Part shown: positions 45,149 through 53,861 of the stretch, piece after piece | How positions within the stretch are numbered: the first letter of the stretch is position 1 | Layout: every line of letters begins with the position of its first letter | From: Spirosoma telluris | Lineage (GTDB): Bacteria > Bacteroidota > Bacteroidia > Cytophagales > Spirosomataceae | Direction: 5' to 3' | DNA: 64,000 nt | NCBI GenBank assembly: GCA_003259005.1 | Contig: QLII01000001.1 | Span: forward strand, 7,679,001-7,743,000 | Program-made: the position numbers and the translations under genes | Notes under the pieces: generated by a model | What the model saw: only the letters and a program-made list of their open reading frames with translations | Database searches by the model: none | What the model was told of the DNA's origin: nothing

Positions 45149-46870
45149 ATGCCTAATCTAAATACCACCGTAAACAAAACGCATACCTATGATGCCCTGG
45201 TGATTGGCTCCGGCATCAGTGGGGGATGGGCCGCCAAAGAACTCTGCGAAAAAGGGCTTAAAACCCTAGTACTGGAACGAGGTCGTCTGGTCAACCATGT
45301 TGAGGATTACCCGACAATGAACCTCGACCATTGGGATTTTCCGCATCGCGAAGCCCTTTCCCATGCCGACCAGCAAACCTACCACATACAGACCCGAAGT
45401 GGTTTTATTAATGAAACCAACAAACATTTTTTCAATAATGACCTAGATGCCCCTTATACCGAAGTAAAACGCTTCGACTGGATTCGGGGCAATCAGGTAG
45501 GTGGCCGGTCGCTGCTCTGGGGCAAACAATGCTATCGCTGGAGCGATCTTGATTTTGAAGCCAATGCCAAAGATGGGATTGCCATTGACTGGCCCATTCG
45601 CTACAAAGACATTGAACCGTGGTACACCTACGCCGAAAAGTTTGTAGGAATCAGTGGCGAAAAACTAGGGCTCTCTCACCTACCAGACGGCTATTTCCTA
45701 CCGCCCATGGAGTTGAATTGTCTGGAAAAACACGTCCGTACCGAGCTGGAACGGAAGTTTAAAGGGCGTCACCTGACCATTGGTCGCGTTGCCCACCTGA
45801 CCGAACCCAAACCCTGGCATCTCGAGCTGGGCCGGGCTCAGTGCCAAAATCGGAATCGCTGCTCGCGCGGTTGTCCGTATGGGGCCTATTTTAGTAGCAA
45901 TGCCGCGACCTTACCAGCTGCCAATAAGACCAATAATTTCACAATCCGACCAAATTCGGTCGTTCATTCCATCATTTACGACGAGCAGAAACAACGGGCA
46001 ACGGGCGTTCGGGTTATCGATACCGAAAGTAAGGAAATGGTCGAGTTTTATGCCAGGATCATTTTCTGTAATGCATCAACCCTTGGCACGACGTCGATTC
46101 TGCTCAATTCAACCTCGAAACGGTACCCCAATGGACTGGGCAATGATAGTGGCGAATTAGGGCATAACCTGATGGATCACCACTACCGGCTTGGGGCCAT
46201 GGGTAGTTTTGATGGCTTCGAGGATCAGTATTACAAAGGCCGTCGTCCCAACGGTATTTTTATTCCCCGTTTTCGTAATCTGGACGAAGCAACCCGTACC
46301 GACAAATTTATTCGGGGTTATGATTACCAGGGGGCAGCCGGGCGCGGCAACTGGGGCGGTGGCGTTAACCAGGAAGGTATTGGTGCTAATTTTAAAGACT
46401 CACTCTTCCAGCCAGGTGGCTGGGGAATGTCGCTGGTAGGTTTTGGAGAATGCCTGCCGTATCACGACAACCAGGTTACACTCGACCAGAACAAGAAAGA
46501 CAAGTGGGGCCTGCCAACGCTTGCCATCGATGCTGAGTTCAAGGAGAATGAGATGAAGATGCGTGAGCAGATTAAAACCGATGCGGTAGAGATGCTCGAA
46601 GCCGCTGGGCTTAAAAACGTGGCCTCCTTCGACTATTCGGGAGGTATTGGCGTTGGCGTTCATGAAATGGGGACTGCCCGTATGGGCCGCGATCCTAAAA
46701 CATCGGTGCTTAACAGTAATAATCAGGTGCATGGGGTGCCAAATCTATTCGTTACGGATGGTGCCTGCATGACGTCTTCGTCCTGCGTGAATCCCTCTAT
46801 TACGTATATGGCACTTACTGCCCGAGCCGCTGACTTTGCCATCGGTGAGTTAAAAAAAATGAACTTATAA
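45149..46870 (+). CDS. GMC family oxidoreductase (flavin-dependent sugar dehydrogenase type)
   Basis: 573 residues without an obvious signal peptide. The FAD dinucleotide motif ALVIGSGISGGWAAKEL is at residues 13-29; GGRSLLWGKQ and the Cys-rich NRNRCSRGCPYGAYFSS lie in the middle; and the C-terminal active-site region shows GVHEMGTARMG and CVNPSITYMAL, supplying the catalytic His and Asn. GMC enzymes of this kind, with a gluconate 2-dehydrogenase subunit 3-like partner, oxidise sugars, in some cases at C3. That partner follows directly at 47016, then a 3-keto-disaccharide hydrolase, supporting a 3-keto-glycoside role. Confidence 0.88.
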   Translation: MPNLNTTVNKTHTYDALVIGSGISGGWAAKELCEKGLKTLVLERGRLVNHVEDYPTMNLDHWDFPHREALSHADQQTYHIQTRSGFINETNKHFFNNDLDAPYTEVKRFDWIRGNQVGGRSLLWGKQCYRWSDLDFEANAKDGIAIDWPIRYKDIEPWYTYAEKFVGISGEKLGLSHLPDGYFLPPMELNCLEKHVRTELERKFKGRHLTIGRVAHLTEPKPWHLELGRAQCQNRNRCSRGCPYGAYFSSNAATLPAANKTNNFTIRPNSVVHSIIYDEQKQRATGVRVIDTESKEMVEFYARIIFCNASTLGTTSILLNSTSKRYPNGLGNDSGELGHNLMDHHYRLGAMGSFDGFEDQYYKGRRPNGIFIPRFRNLDEATRTDKFIRGYDYQGAAGRGNWGGGVNQEGIGANFKDSLFQPGGWGMSLVGFGECLPYHDNQVTLDQNKKDKWGLPTLAIDAEFKENEMKMREQIKTDAVEMLEAAGLKNVASFDYSGGIGVGVHEMGTARMGRDPKTSVLNSNNQVHGVPNLFVTDGACMTSSSCVNPSITYMALTARAADFAIGELKKMNL

Positions 46871-47015
46871 CGGAGCGGTGAGGCAACGCTAAAGGCTAGT
46901 AATCCGTATAGCTACCTGGTGCATCTCAGTCATTCGCTTCGTGCGCCCAAGCTACCCACACATCATACTGGCATTCAGGAAATTAACCCTAATATCATTA
47001 TTTCGCCCTTAAACG

Positions 47016-47609
47016 ATGCAACGCAGAGACGTACTCAAACATACTGCCTTGTTTTTCGGATATGCTGTTTCCGTATCGGCACTCTCCGAAACATTTGTTG
47101 CCTGCTCCAAAGAGGCTAACCTAAGCTGGCAGCCTGAATTCCTGACGACTAATCAGGCCAATACTGTGGCCGAAATCACAGAAACAATTCTCCCAAAAAC
47201 GAAAACACCGGGTGCCAAAGAGCTTGGCGTTCCGCAGTTTGTTGACAAAATGCTGAAAGACCTGCTGTCGGAAGATGAACAGAAGGATTTTCTGGCTGGG
47301 TTGGACACCTTCGAGAAAGCCTGCAAAGAAGCAAACGGGAAATCGTTTGTTGATTGTACACCCGAGCAGCGCACAGATTTTTTGCTTAAACAGGATAAAG
47401 AGGCCGCCAAATTACCCCCTTCGGTCTGGGGGATTCGACTAGCGGCTCCGGGCCCCACTGCATTTTTTCGCCGATTGAAAGAGTTAACGCTACTGGGCTA
47501 TTACACCTCCGAAAAAGTCGGCAAAACCCTGCTGGGTTATGACCCACTTCCCGGCCACTATATTGCCTGCATGCCACTCGCTCAGGTTGGAAAGGCCTGG
47601 AATGAGTAA
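47016..47609 (+). CDS. gluconate 2-dehydrogenase subunit 3 family protein
   Basis: 197 residues beginning MQRRDVLKHTALFFGYAVSV, a Tat-type leader with an RR pair. The mature part (TETILPKTKTPGAKELGVPQ, FVDKMLKDLL) is characteristic of the small subunit that escorts GMC dehydrogenases through Tat. It lies 145 bases after the GMC gene and should form a complex with it, so the catalytic subunit, lacking its own signal, may be exported with this protein. Confidence 0.85.
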   Translation: MQRRDVLKHTALFFGYAVSVSALSETFVACSKEANLSWQPEFLTTNQANTVAEITETILPKTKTPGAKELGVPQFVDKMLKDLLSEDEQKDFLAGLDTFEKACKEANGKSFVDCTPEQRTDFLLKQDKEAAKLPPSVWGIRLAAPGPTAFFRRLKELTLLGYYTSEKVGKTLLGYDPLPGHYIACMPLAQVGKAWNE

Positions 47610-47673
47610 GGAGTTTTGTGGTGGCGGCTGCCTTTATCAACTAACCAATGATTAATCATTCATTCCGACATTT

Positions 47674-48402
47674 ATGGTTATCAAACTTTCGTCAATTGGT
47701 TTGCTTGCTTGTCTCTCCCTCACGGGCCTACAGGCACAGGAACTGAATACGTTAACTTCGCAGGAAAAAAAGGATGGCTGGAAGCTCCTCTTCAACGGGA
47801 AAAATGTGTCGGGATGGCATACCTATGGCTCTAAAAACGTCGGCTCTGCCTGGCAAATTGACCAGGGGGCGTTGCAGTTAAACGTTCCCAATCGGGTTGG
47901 CAATAAAGCCTCTAATGGGGGGGATTTAGTAACCGACGCTGTGTATACGGGCGACTTTGAGTTTAAGGTCGAGTGGAAAATTGAGCGGTTTACCAATAGC
48001 GGCATTTTCTTCTTCGTGCAGGAGGAACCTCAGTATAAAAATATTTTTGACACTGGCCTTGAGGTACAGGTGCTGGATGATGCCATTTATGAAGGAGCTG
48101 CGGAGAACAAGCATAGGGCCGGTGATCTTTTCAGTGTTGCCAATGCCCGCGTTCGTGAGTTACAGCCGGTAGGGGGGTGGAACAAAGTGCATTTCGTATT
48201 CAAGAAAAACAAGCTAACCGTTTCGCTCAATGGCTTTATTATTCAGGAACACGATTTAAACAGTCTCGAATGGAAACAGCGTCTTGCTACCAGCAAACTG
48301 AAAGATGCTCCTATTAGCAAAGGGCGTTACTCGGGCCGAATTGGCCTTCAGGACTGGGGCAGTACCGTATGGTTCCGGAATATTAAAATTCGCCAATTGT
48401 AG
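47674..48402 (+). CDS. 3-keto-disaccharide hydrolase (DUF1080)
   Basis: 242 residues with a signal peptide (MVIKLSSIGLLACLSLTGLQ, cleavage near AQ). The family motifs KDGWKLLFNGKNVSGWHTYG, the FKVEWKIERFTNSGIFF strand pair and GLEVQVLDD are clear, and the end IGLQDWGSTVWFRNIKI is typical. Members cleave 3-keto-glycosides produced by flavin sugar dehydrogenases. Its position after a GMC/subunit 3 pair fits oxidation followed by cleavage in the periplasm. The TAG stop is inside a word hairpin. Confidence 0.88.
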   Translation: MVIKLSSIGLLACLSLTGLQAQELNTLTSQEKKDGWKLLFNGKNVSGWHTYGSKNVGSAWQIDQGALQLNVPNRVGNKASNGGDLVTDAVYTGDFEFKVEWKIERFTNSGIFFFVQEEPQYKNIFDTGLEVQVLDDAIYEGAAENKHRAGDLFSVANARVRELQPVGGWNKVHFVFKKNKLTVSLNGFIIQEHDLNSLEWKQRLATSKLKDAPISKGRYSGRIGLQDWGSTVWFRNIKIRQL

Positions 48403-48476
48403 ATTGGTGGAGTAAGTGAAGTAGGTGAAATTAGTAAAATGGTTTATCCTTATTCCACCTACTCCACCAATCTACA
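48397..48476. repeat. word-type hairpin between convergent genes
   Basis: TTGTAGATTGGTGGAGTA (48397-48414) and its later words AGTGAAG and TAGGTGAAA pair with the right arm ending ACTCCACCAATCTACAA near 48476. The left arm has one extra 8-9-base word, as if one copy of a tandem unit was lost or gained. The DUF1080 TAG is included in the arm. Confidence 0.75.
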
Positions 48477-48534
48477 ACCTAATCCAACCTCACCCATATA
48501 GTACCCGAAAGCGTTTCGCCCGGATTAAGGACAG

Positions 48535-49525
48535 CTAACCCTGGCCATTATTGAACGCATCGACGTTGGCCGTAAGGGGTTCAATAGCAATCCGGTCGCG
48601 CCGGGTGGGCGTATAACAAACTAAATAATTAAGTTTACCATCGCCGGTTTGTTGCCCTACAATCAATCGAGCCCCAGTCGCGAGTGACGTTAAGATGGTT
48701 TCGGCAAACGATTCAGCATCTGTCGGGCCGCTCGTGGGTTCAATGAGAAAGGCCGTATCCAACTCCTGATCATGCAGATCAATCGTCCCGGCCATTTCGG
48801 CGGGAAGCTGCCCGTTTGGAATCATGTTTTCGTCAAGCGAAATGGGAATACGCGCAGGCAACGTTAACGTCATGTTGCCAATTGACTCTTCGGCAGCCTC
48901 AATGTCTTCAGTAAATCTGAAATACGGATGCCAGCCAAAAGCCGACGGACTGCGTGTTGTTCCCGTATTTTTAGCTTCATAGCTGATCCGAAGGGCACAC
49001 ATACGATCCTCCTCAGGCCGACTCCCATGGGCTAACAAATTGGCCTGTATCAACTCATATGTAACCGTTAGCGAAAACGGAAACGGATATCCGAATGTAT
49101 CGCCAGCGTAGTCGTACCGCAATACCAACTGCGCATGGGTGTCGGTTGCTTCCTGACTGACGACTGAAAAAGCCCGCCCATGCACAAAACCATGCAGTGC
49201 ATTGTCGCGTTGCGTCTCATTCATTTTCAGGGCGTAGTCCTGCCCTTCAAAATGATAGATACCATGCCGAATACGGCTGGGAAATGGATAGAGCAGGGCA
49301 CTGGCATAACTTTCATCAGCCATTAATGCCTGGGGCGAATCAGGCCCCTGTATTAAGGCGAAAACATGCCTGCCTTTACGCAACACAAGTCGGCGTAGGA
49401 TGGCCCCGAATTCGGGATAACGGTAATGAACTCACCGGTTTCGGTATGTTCGAGGAAGTATTCTGTTAGGGGGTAGAACCGGTTGGTAGCGGTCCGAAGG
49501 ATTGGGTAGTGATCTGAAAAGGCAT
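48535..49525 (-). CDS. aldose 1-epimerase (two frameshifts)
   Basis: A mutarotase-type protein interconverting alpha and beta sugar anomers. The C-terminal 283 residues hold NALHGFVHGRAF (catalytic His region), GWHPYFRF, and LDTAFLIEPTSG (conserved Asp). The N-terminus lies in two other frames, starting at ATG 49525 (MPFQITTQSFGPLPTG). Adding one G to the run at 49469-49473 and one at 49414-49416 connects everything through TPLTEYFLEHTETGEF and IPEFGAILRRLVLRKGRH, giving 330 residues, as expected. Convergent with the 3-keto-sugar group, which may be linked by substrate. Confidence 0.85.
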
Positions 49526-49612
49526 ACAATATGGTTTACAAGTCGGTACGATAGTAAGCCATTCCAGCCAAAAAATGTTTATTAAGGTTTATTAATGGGC
49601 TTATTTCATTGC

Positions 49613-50449
49613 TTACATCTCGCCCTCAACCCCCAATCCGAATAAGGCAAAATCGTAGCGAACCGGGTCCAGCGGGTCAAACTGACGAAGCGCATCGGTT
49701 AGCTCAAGGGCGGCTTTCCAATCGGTTTGTGGCCAGTTTAACAGTCCTAACTGACGAGCTACCCGGTTAACATGAACGTCGATGGGCATAACCAGTTGAT
49801 CAGGTCGGAGTTGGTTCCAGATGCCAAAATCAACCCCACAATCGTCGGTACGTACCATCCATCGCAGAAACATCAGGAGCCGCTTGCAGGCTGAGTTACG
49901 GGCGGGCGTGGCAATGTGTTTGCGGGTACGCTCAGGAAAGAAATCGGTAAGGCCACAAAAACGGTCGTGAAAAGCGATAAGTGATTGGCCCACCGGACTA
50001 AAGTCCGGCGCAGTTGATATAGCCGATTCGGACTTATTTGCGCTGGACTTTAGTCCAGTGTTAGTCAATAAAAAAGCAGTTTCCAGGGAATCATTTTCCT
50101 GATAATACTGCCGAAAAAAGTGAAGGAAATACAACGCATCGGTCGCGTTGAACGTACGGTGCTTAAAGGCCAGAAACCGCTTCAGGTCGCTCTCCTGGTG
50201 ATTTCGAATGAACTCATAAGGAGCCCCATCCATCAGGGTAACCAGTTCGTTCGCTTTCTTCAGAATCACCGGGCGCTGTCCCCAGGCAAGTACAGCCGCC
50301 CAAAACCCCATGAGTTCAATATCCTGTTTTCGACTAAACTGGTGGGGAATACTGATGGGGTCCCGCTCAATAAATGAAGGCCGATTGTACTGATCGGCCT
50401 TCGTATCTAAAAAATCTTTTAAGGAAGAATAATCGTTCAGATTCATCAT
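49613..50449 (-). CDS. TIGR02757 family protein (DUF2400)
   Basis: 278 residues. Recognised by the N-terminal RDPISIPHQFSRKQDIELMG and by LAWGQRP, plus the C-terminal MPIDVHVNRVARQLGLL with an HhH-like helix, as in the TIGR02757/DUF2400 proteins related to DNA glycosylase folds. Function unknown. A block of about 23 residues near 131-153 (TGLKSSANKSESAISTAPDF...) is encoded by an inserted pair of palindromes (49991-50060) and is not expected in the family. The ATG overlaps the stop of the upstream membrane protein gene (ATGA), if that gene is corrected for a missing base. Confidence 0.85.
   Translation of the reverse strand: MMNLNDYSSLKDFLDTKADQYNRPSFIERDPISIPHQFSRKQDIELMGFWAAVLAWGQRPVILKKANELVTLMDGAPYEFIRNHQESDLKRFLAFKHRTFNATDALYFLHFFRQYYQENDSLETAFLLTNTGLKSSANKSESAISTAPDFSPVGQSLIAFHDRFCGLTDFFPERTRKHIATPARNSACKRLLMFLRWMVRTDDCGVDFGIWNQLRPDQLVMPIDVHVNRVARQLGLLNWPQTDWKAALELTDALRQFDPLDPVRYDFALFGLGVEGEM
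49991..50060. repeat. paired in-frame palindromes inside the TIGR02757 gene
   Basis: Left unit 49991-50011 contains CCGGACTAAAGTCCGG; right unit 50040-50060 contains CTGGACTTTAGTCCAG. The two units are reverse complements of each other except at two positions, and these two differences are compensatory within each unit (C:G in the left, T:A in the right). The reading frame stays open across both. Confidence 0.88.
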
Positions 50450-50663
50450 TTACTACGTCCACCACTAACAACCCACGCCAACGCCCGTGAAACCCGGAGA
50501 ACACGGCCAGCAGTGTTGACATGATAAATGTAAAAACAGCAATGAATGGGTAGGCCAGTGTAAACATAATACTAAACGTTACGTAGCCCGGTGAGGATTT
50601 CATTTGCTCATCGCGTTCTCGGTGGCGTCGGGCAATACGTTCCTCTTTCGTTTCTTTTTCCAT
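50446..50663 (-). CDS. small membrane protein (frameshifted)
   Basis: From ATG 50663 the frame gives MEKETKEERIARRHRERDEQ, a charged N-terminus, followed by a hydrophobic region with two membrane helices (YVTFSIMFTLAYPFIAVFTF... STLLAVFSG). Downstream the frame overlaps the next gene and looks non-coding; adding one C at 50494-50496 instead gives VSRALAWVVSGGRSK and a TGA that overlaps the next ATG, so 72 residues in total. It lies between the LysM protein and TIGR02757 genes. Family not recognised. Confidence 0.6.
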
Positions 50664-50679
50664 AGCTTGGTTGAGTTGG

Positions 50680-51852
50680 CTAGCGGGCAATGTAACTTAC
50701 CTCAGCTCGAAAACGCCGATCATCGGGCGAAAGTTTCGCGAAGGCCTGTGCCGATAGTTTAATCAGAATTTTGTCATTCACGCCCGTATTGGGCAATCGA
50801 CCAATCACCTTTACCCAAAGGCTTTGATTATTAAACTCATTTCTGACCTGAACCAGGGTGCCAATAGGGGCGGTGCGGTGTAGAGCCAGGTATTTACCCG
50901 ACCCATCGGCACCGTCGATCATTTCAGCCACACCGCTGGCCGAAATACGCCGTCCACGTGTGGGCATGGGAGCATCATTACCAGGCCGGGGTGGTTCTAC
51001 TTCAGCTTCTACAGGCTTCGCATCTGGAGACGATGGTTTAGTGGTGGAACTCCCGGTTTCGGGATGACGCTCCGGTTTTGACTCCGCAGGGGAGTTAGGC
51101 CGGGGCTCATTGGCACGGGGTTCGGGTGCATTAACAGCCACAGGCTTACTGGGCGCATCGGTTTTCGTAGGCACATCGGTCGTTTTCGGTCCTGGGGCCG
51201 GTATCGACGAGGAAGGGGTACGAGACAGATACGCTTTCTCTGAAACGATGAGCGCCTGACCAATCAGGACGTTGTTGCCGGACAGGTTATTCCACTTACG
51301 CAGATCAGACTGCAACACACCGTACCGACCGGCCAGGCTGTAAAGCGTTTGCCCCGGTTCAACCACATGGATTCCGGCACGAGCGGGATCGTCGTTTTTT
51401 TTGGTTTCTTTCTCCGCGACTTTTTCGGCTTTCCATACAGGCTTCGCTTCAATCGCTTTCTCTTCGACTTTTTTTTCCTCGACTTTGGCTTCGCGTTTTT
51501 CCTCTTTCTCCTTCTTCCGAATCGCCTTGTCGATCACTTTTTCTTCTTTCCGACTCAAAGCACCCTCGGGAATGGGCACCCTGACAAGCTGATCATACCG
51601 CACAGCATCTTTCATATCGGGATTCGCGGCCTTGATCTCAGCAACTGAGCGTTTATAACGCCGGGCAATGGCATAGAGCGTCTGGCCTTCATCCACGCGA
51701 TGCAGAATAAATCGTTTCCCATCTTTTTTTTCAACCCCAACTGAATCAGTAACGGATGGATATGCGTATACAGTTGAGTGAGCTGGTGTGCTATGTATGA
51801 AGGCAATGCCACCCAGTAGAAATAGGGCGTAACTGAAATGAAGTTTTTTCAT
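50680..51852 (-). CDS. LysM and RlpA-like double-psi barrel envelope protein
   Basis: 390 residues: Sec signal peptide (MKKLHFSYALFLLGGIAF...), LysM 1 near 48-92 (LHRVDEGQTLYAIARRYKRS), a Lys/Glu-rich linker, LysM 2 near 165-208 (HVVEPGQTLYSLAGRYGVLQ), a Pro/Glu/Thr-rich linker, and a C-terminal double-psi beta-barrel like RlpA (GVAEMIDG...LALHRTAPIGTLVQVRNEFN, VKVIGRLPNTGVNDKILIKL). It should bind peptidoglycan in the periplasm and may help separate or remodel cell wall. It heads a three-gene set with a small membrane protein and TIGR02757. Confidence 0.88.
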   Translation of the reverse strand: MKKLHFSYALFLLGGIAFIHSTPAHSTVYAYPSVTDSVGVEKKDGKRFILHRVDEGQTLYAIARRYKRSVAEIKAANPDMKDAVRYDQLVRVPIPEGALSRKEEKVIDKAIRKKEKEEKREAKVEEKKVEEKAIEAKPVWKAEKVAEKETKKNDDPARAGIHVVEPGQTLYSLAGRYGVLQSDLRKWNNLSGNNVLIGQALIVSEKAYLSRTPSSSIPAPGPKTTDVPTKTDAPSKPVAVNAPEPRANEPRPNSPAESKPERHPETGSSTTKPSSPDAKPVEAEVEPPRPGNDAPMPTRGRRISASGVAEMIDGADGSGKYLALHRTAPIGTLVQVRNEFNNQSLWVKVIGRLPNTGVNDKILIKLSAQAFAKLSPDDRRFRAEVSYIAR

Positions 51853-52208
51853 GGGCTATTAAAACCGAAATGCGGCCAGATGTCCGGCAGTCAGCTATAA
51901 AACGGCGTTGTTCGTAAATTAACGCAAAATAAGACTGATTTTCTGATTAGTAAGAGTTGACGACTTAATCTTCAAAGGTTTGCAAATGAAGAAATTTGGT
52001 AGCACTACATGCAAACAGACGCCAGCGTTTTAATCGCGTCAATAGCCAGAGCCCATTTGGCTCATTGGCAATATATTTGTGCTGTTAAAAAAGCTTAATA
52101 CTGAACCGCCCGAACAGAACCGGACGTTTGAAGTTAAACAAGCATAGTTTTTGTTTTAAGGCTGCCCACTTTACTGCGCAGTCAGTATTACCAAACCACC
52201 ACGAACGC
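51853..52208. other. divergent promoter region of LysM and porX genes
   Basis: 356 bases between divergent genes, no gene supported. An in-frame extension of porX reaches 52128, but conservation starts at 52209. No stem-loop or clear TAnnTTTG element was found. Confidence 0.5.
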
Positions 52209-53776
52209 ATGCAAAATTATTCGATACTCTGGGCCGATGATGAGATTGATCTTCTGAAACCCCATATTCTGTTTTTGAAAAATAAAGGATACGATGTTAC
52301 CTCTGTCAACAGCGGTGCCGATGCGCTCGACCACGTTGAACAGACTAATTATGACGTTGTTTTTCTGGACGAAATGATGCCCGGTATGACAGGGCTGGAG
52401 ACGCTCTCGCAAATTAAGCAGATACGCCCTAACCTGCCCGTGGTGATGATTACCAAGAGCGAAGAAGAGCACATCATGGAAGAAGCCATCGGCTCCAAAA
52501 TCGCCGATTACCTCATTAAGCCGCTCAATCCCAATCAGATACTATTGTCGGTCAAGAAAATTCTGGACAACAAACGGCTCGTGACCGAACGGACGAACAT
52601 CGGTTATCAGCAGGATTTTCGGAATATTTCGATGCAGTATAACGACCGTATGGATTTTAGCGAATGGGCTGATGTGTACAAGAAGCTTATTTACTGGGAG
52701 TTAGAACTCGACAACTCGCAGGACAAGAGTATGGTGGAGGTCATGAATATGCAAAAGAGCGAAGCCAACTCTGAGTTTTGTAAGTTCGTGATCGACAATT
52801 ACGAAGACTGGCTGAATGATCCTAAAATGAGCAGTCCGGTAATGTCGCATCAATTGATGCGGAAAAAGGTATTCCCGTTGGTAGAGCAAACCGGAAGCAA
52901 CGCAGCCCCTTTATTCTTTATTCTGATCGATAACCTGCGCTACGACCAGTGGAAAGTCATTGAGCCGCTATTGGCCGAGTACTTTACCGTTGAAGAAGAA
53001 TCGTCGTACTATTCGATTCTGCCCACAACGACCGGCTTTGCCCGAAACGCTATTTTCTCGGGCATGATGCCCAGCGAGATGGAGCGTAAACACCCCGACT
53101 TATGGGTTAATGACGACAGTGAAGATGAAGGGCTCAATAACCACGAAGATGAGTTCCTGCGTCGGCAACTTGAGCAGAGTCGCCTGAATATCAAAACGTC
53201 GTACCACAAGATTCTGAATGTTAACCAGGGGAAATCGCTGGTCGATAATTTCAATAACCTGCTACAGAATCAGTTAAACGTGGTCGTATACAACTTCGTG
53301 GACATGCTTTCGCACGCCCGAACGGATATGGCTATGATTAAAGAGCTCGCGCCTGATGAATCGGCATATCGCTCCATTACGCGGTCGTGGTTCCTGCACT
53401 CTCCTTTGCTTGAGTTCATCCAGAAGATTGCTGCTAAAGGTGGTCGACTTATTATCACAACCGACCACGGTATGATTCGGGTGCAGAAACCGGCCAAAAT
53501 TGTCGGCTATCGGGAAACCAACACCAACCTACGTTACAAACAGGGCAAGAACCTCGGTTTCGACGATAACCACCTGTTTGTAGGCCGTAAGCCCGAGCGT
53601 TTGTTCCTACCAAAACCACACGTTTCGACGGCTTATGTATTTACGCTGGAAGACTACTTCTTTGCGTATCCCAACAACTATAATTATTACGTAAATCACT
53701 ACCGAAACACCTTCCAGCATGGGGCGTATCGTTAGAGGAGATGATTATTCCCTTTGCTTATCTGAAAGCGAAGTAA
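52209..53776 (+). CDS. porX: PorX-type response regulator with PglZ domain (frameshifted end)
   Basis: Receiver domain at the N-terminus (MQNYSILWADDEIDLLKPHI, acceptor Asp in VVFLDEMMPG) joined to a large PglZ/alkaline-phosphatase-like domain (FFILIDNLRYDQW, ITTDHGMIRVQKP). This is the architecture of PorX, which with PorY controls type IX secretion and gliding in Bacteroidota and, in studied cases, has phosphodiesterase activity on oligonucleotides. As read, the chain ends early (HGAYR). Adding one G at 53721-53724 gives GGVSLEEMIIPFAYLKAK and stop at 53774-53776, 522 residues, the normal PorX length. ATG at 52209 chosen by conservation. Confidence 0.9.
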
Positions 53777-53858
53777 GTGGAGTACGTGAAAGTGGGTGTA
53801 GTAAGTGTAGTAAGTTCTGGCCTACTACACTTACTACACCCACTTTCACGTACTCCAC
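53777..53858. repeat. word-type hairpin, 36-bp perfect arms
   Basis: The arms 53777-53812 and 53823-53858 are perfect reverse complements over 36 bases with a 10-base loop. The words GTGGAGTACGTGAAAGTG and GTGTAGTAAGTGTAGTA occur in near-tandem. The corrected porX stop abuts the left arm, and the ROK gene stop (53862) is 4 bases past the right arm. Confidence 0.9.
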
Positions 53859-53861
53859 CAA

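Noticed and set aside
53777..53858. CRISPR-like array from repeated GTAGTAAGTG words
   Set aside because: The words are not separated by unique spacers; the whole is a single inverted repeat.
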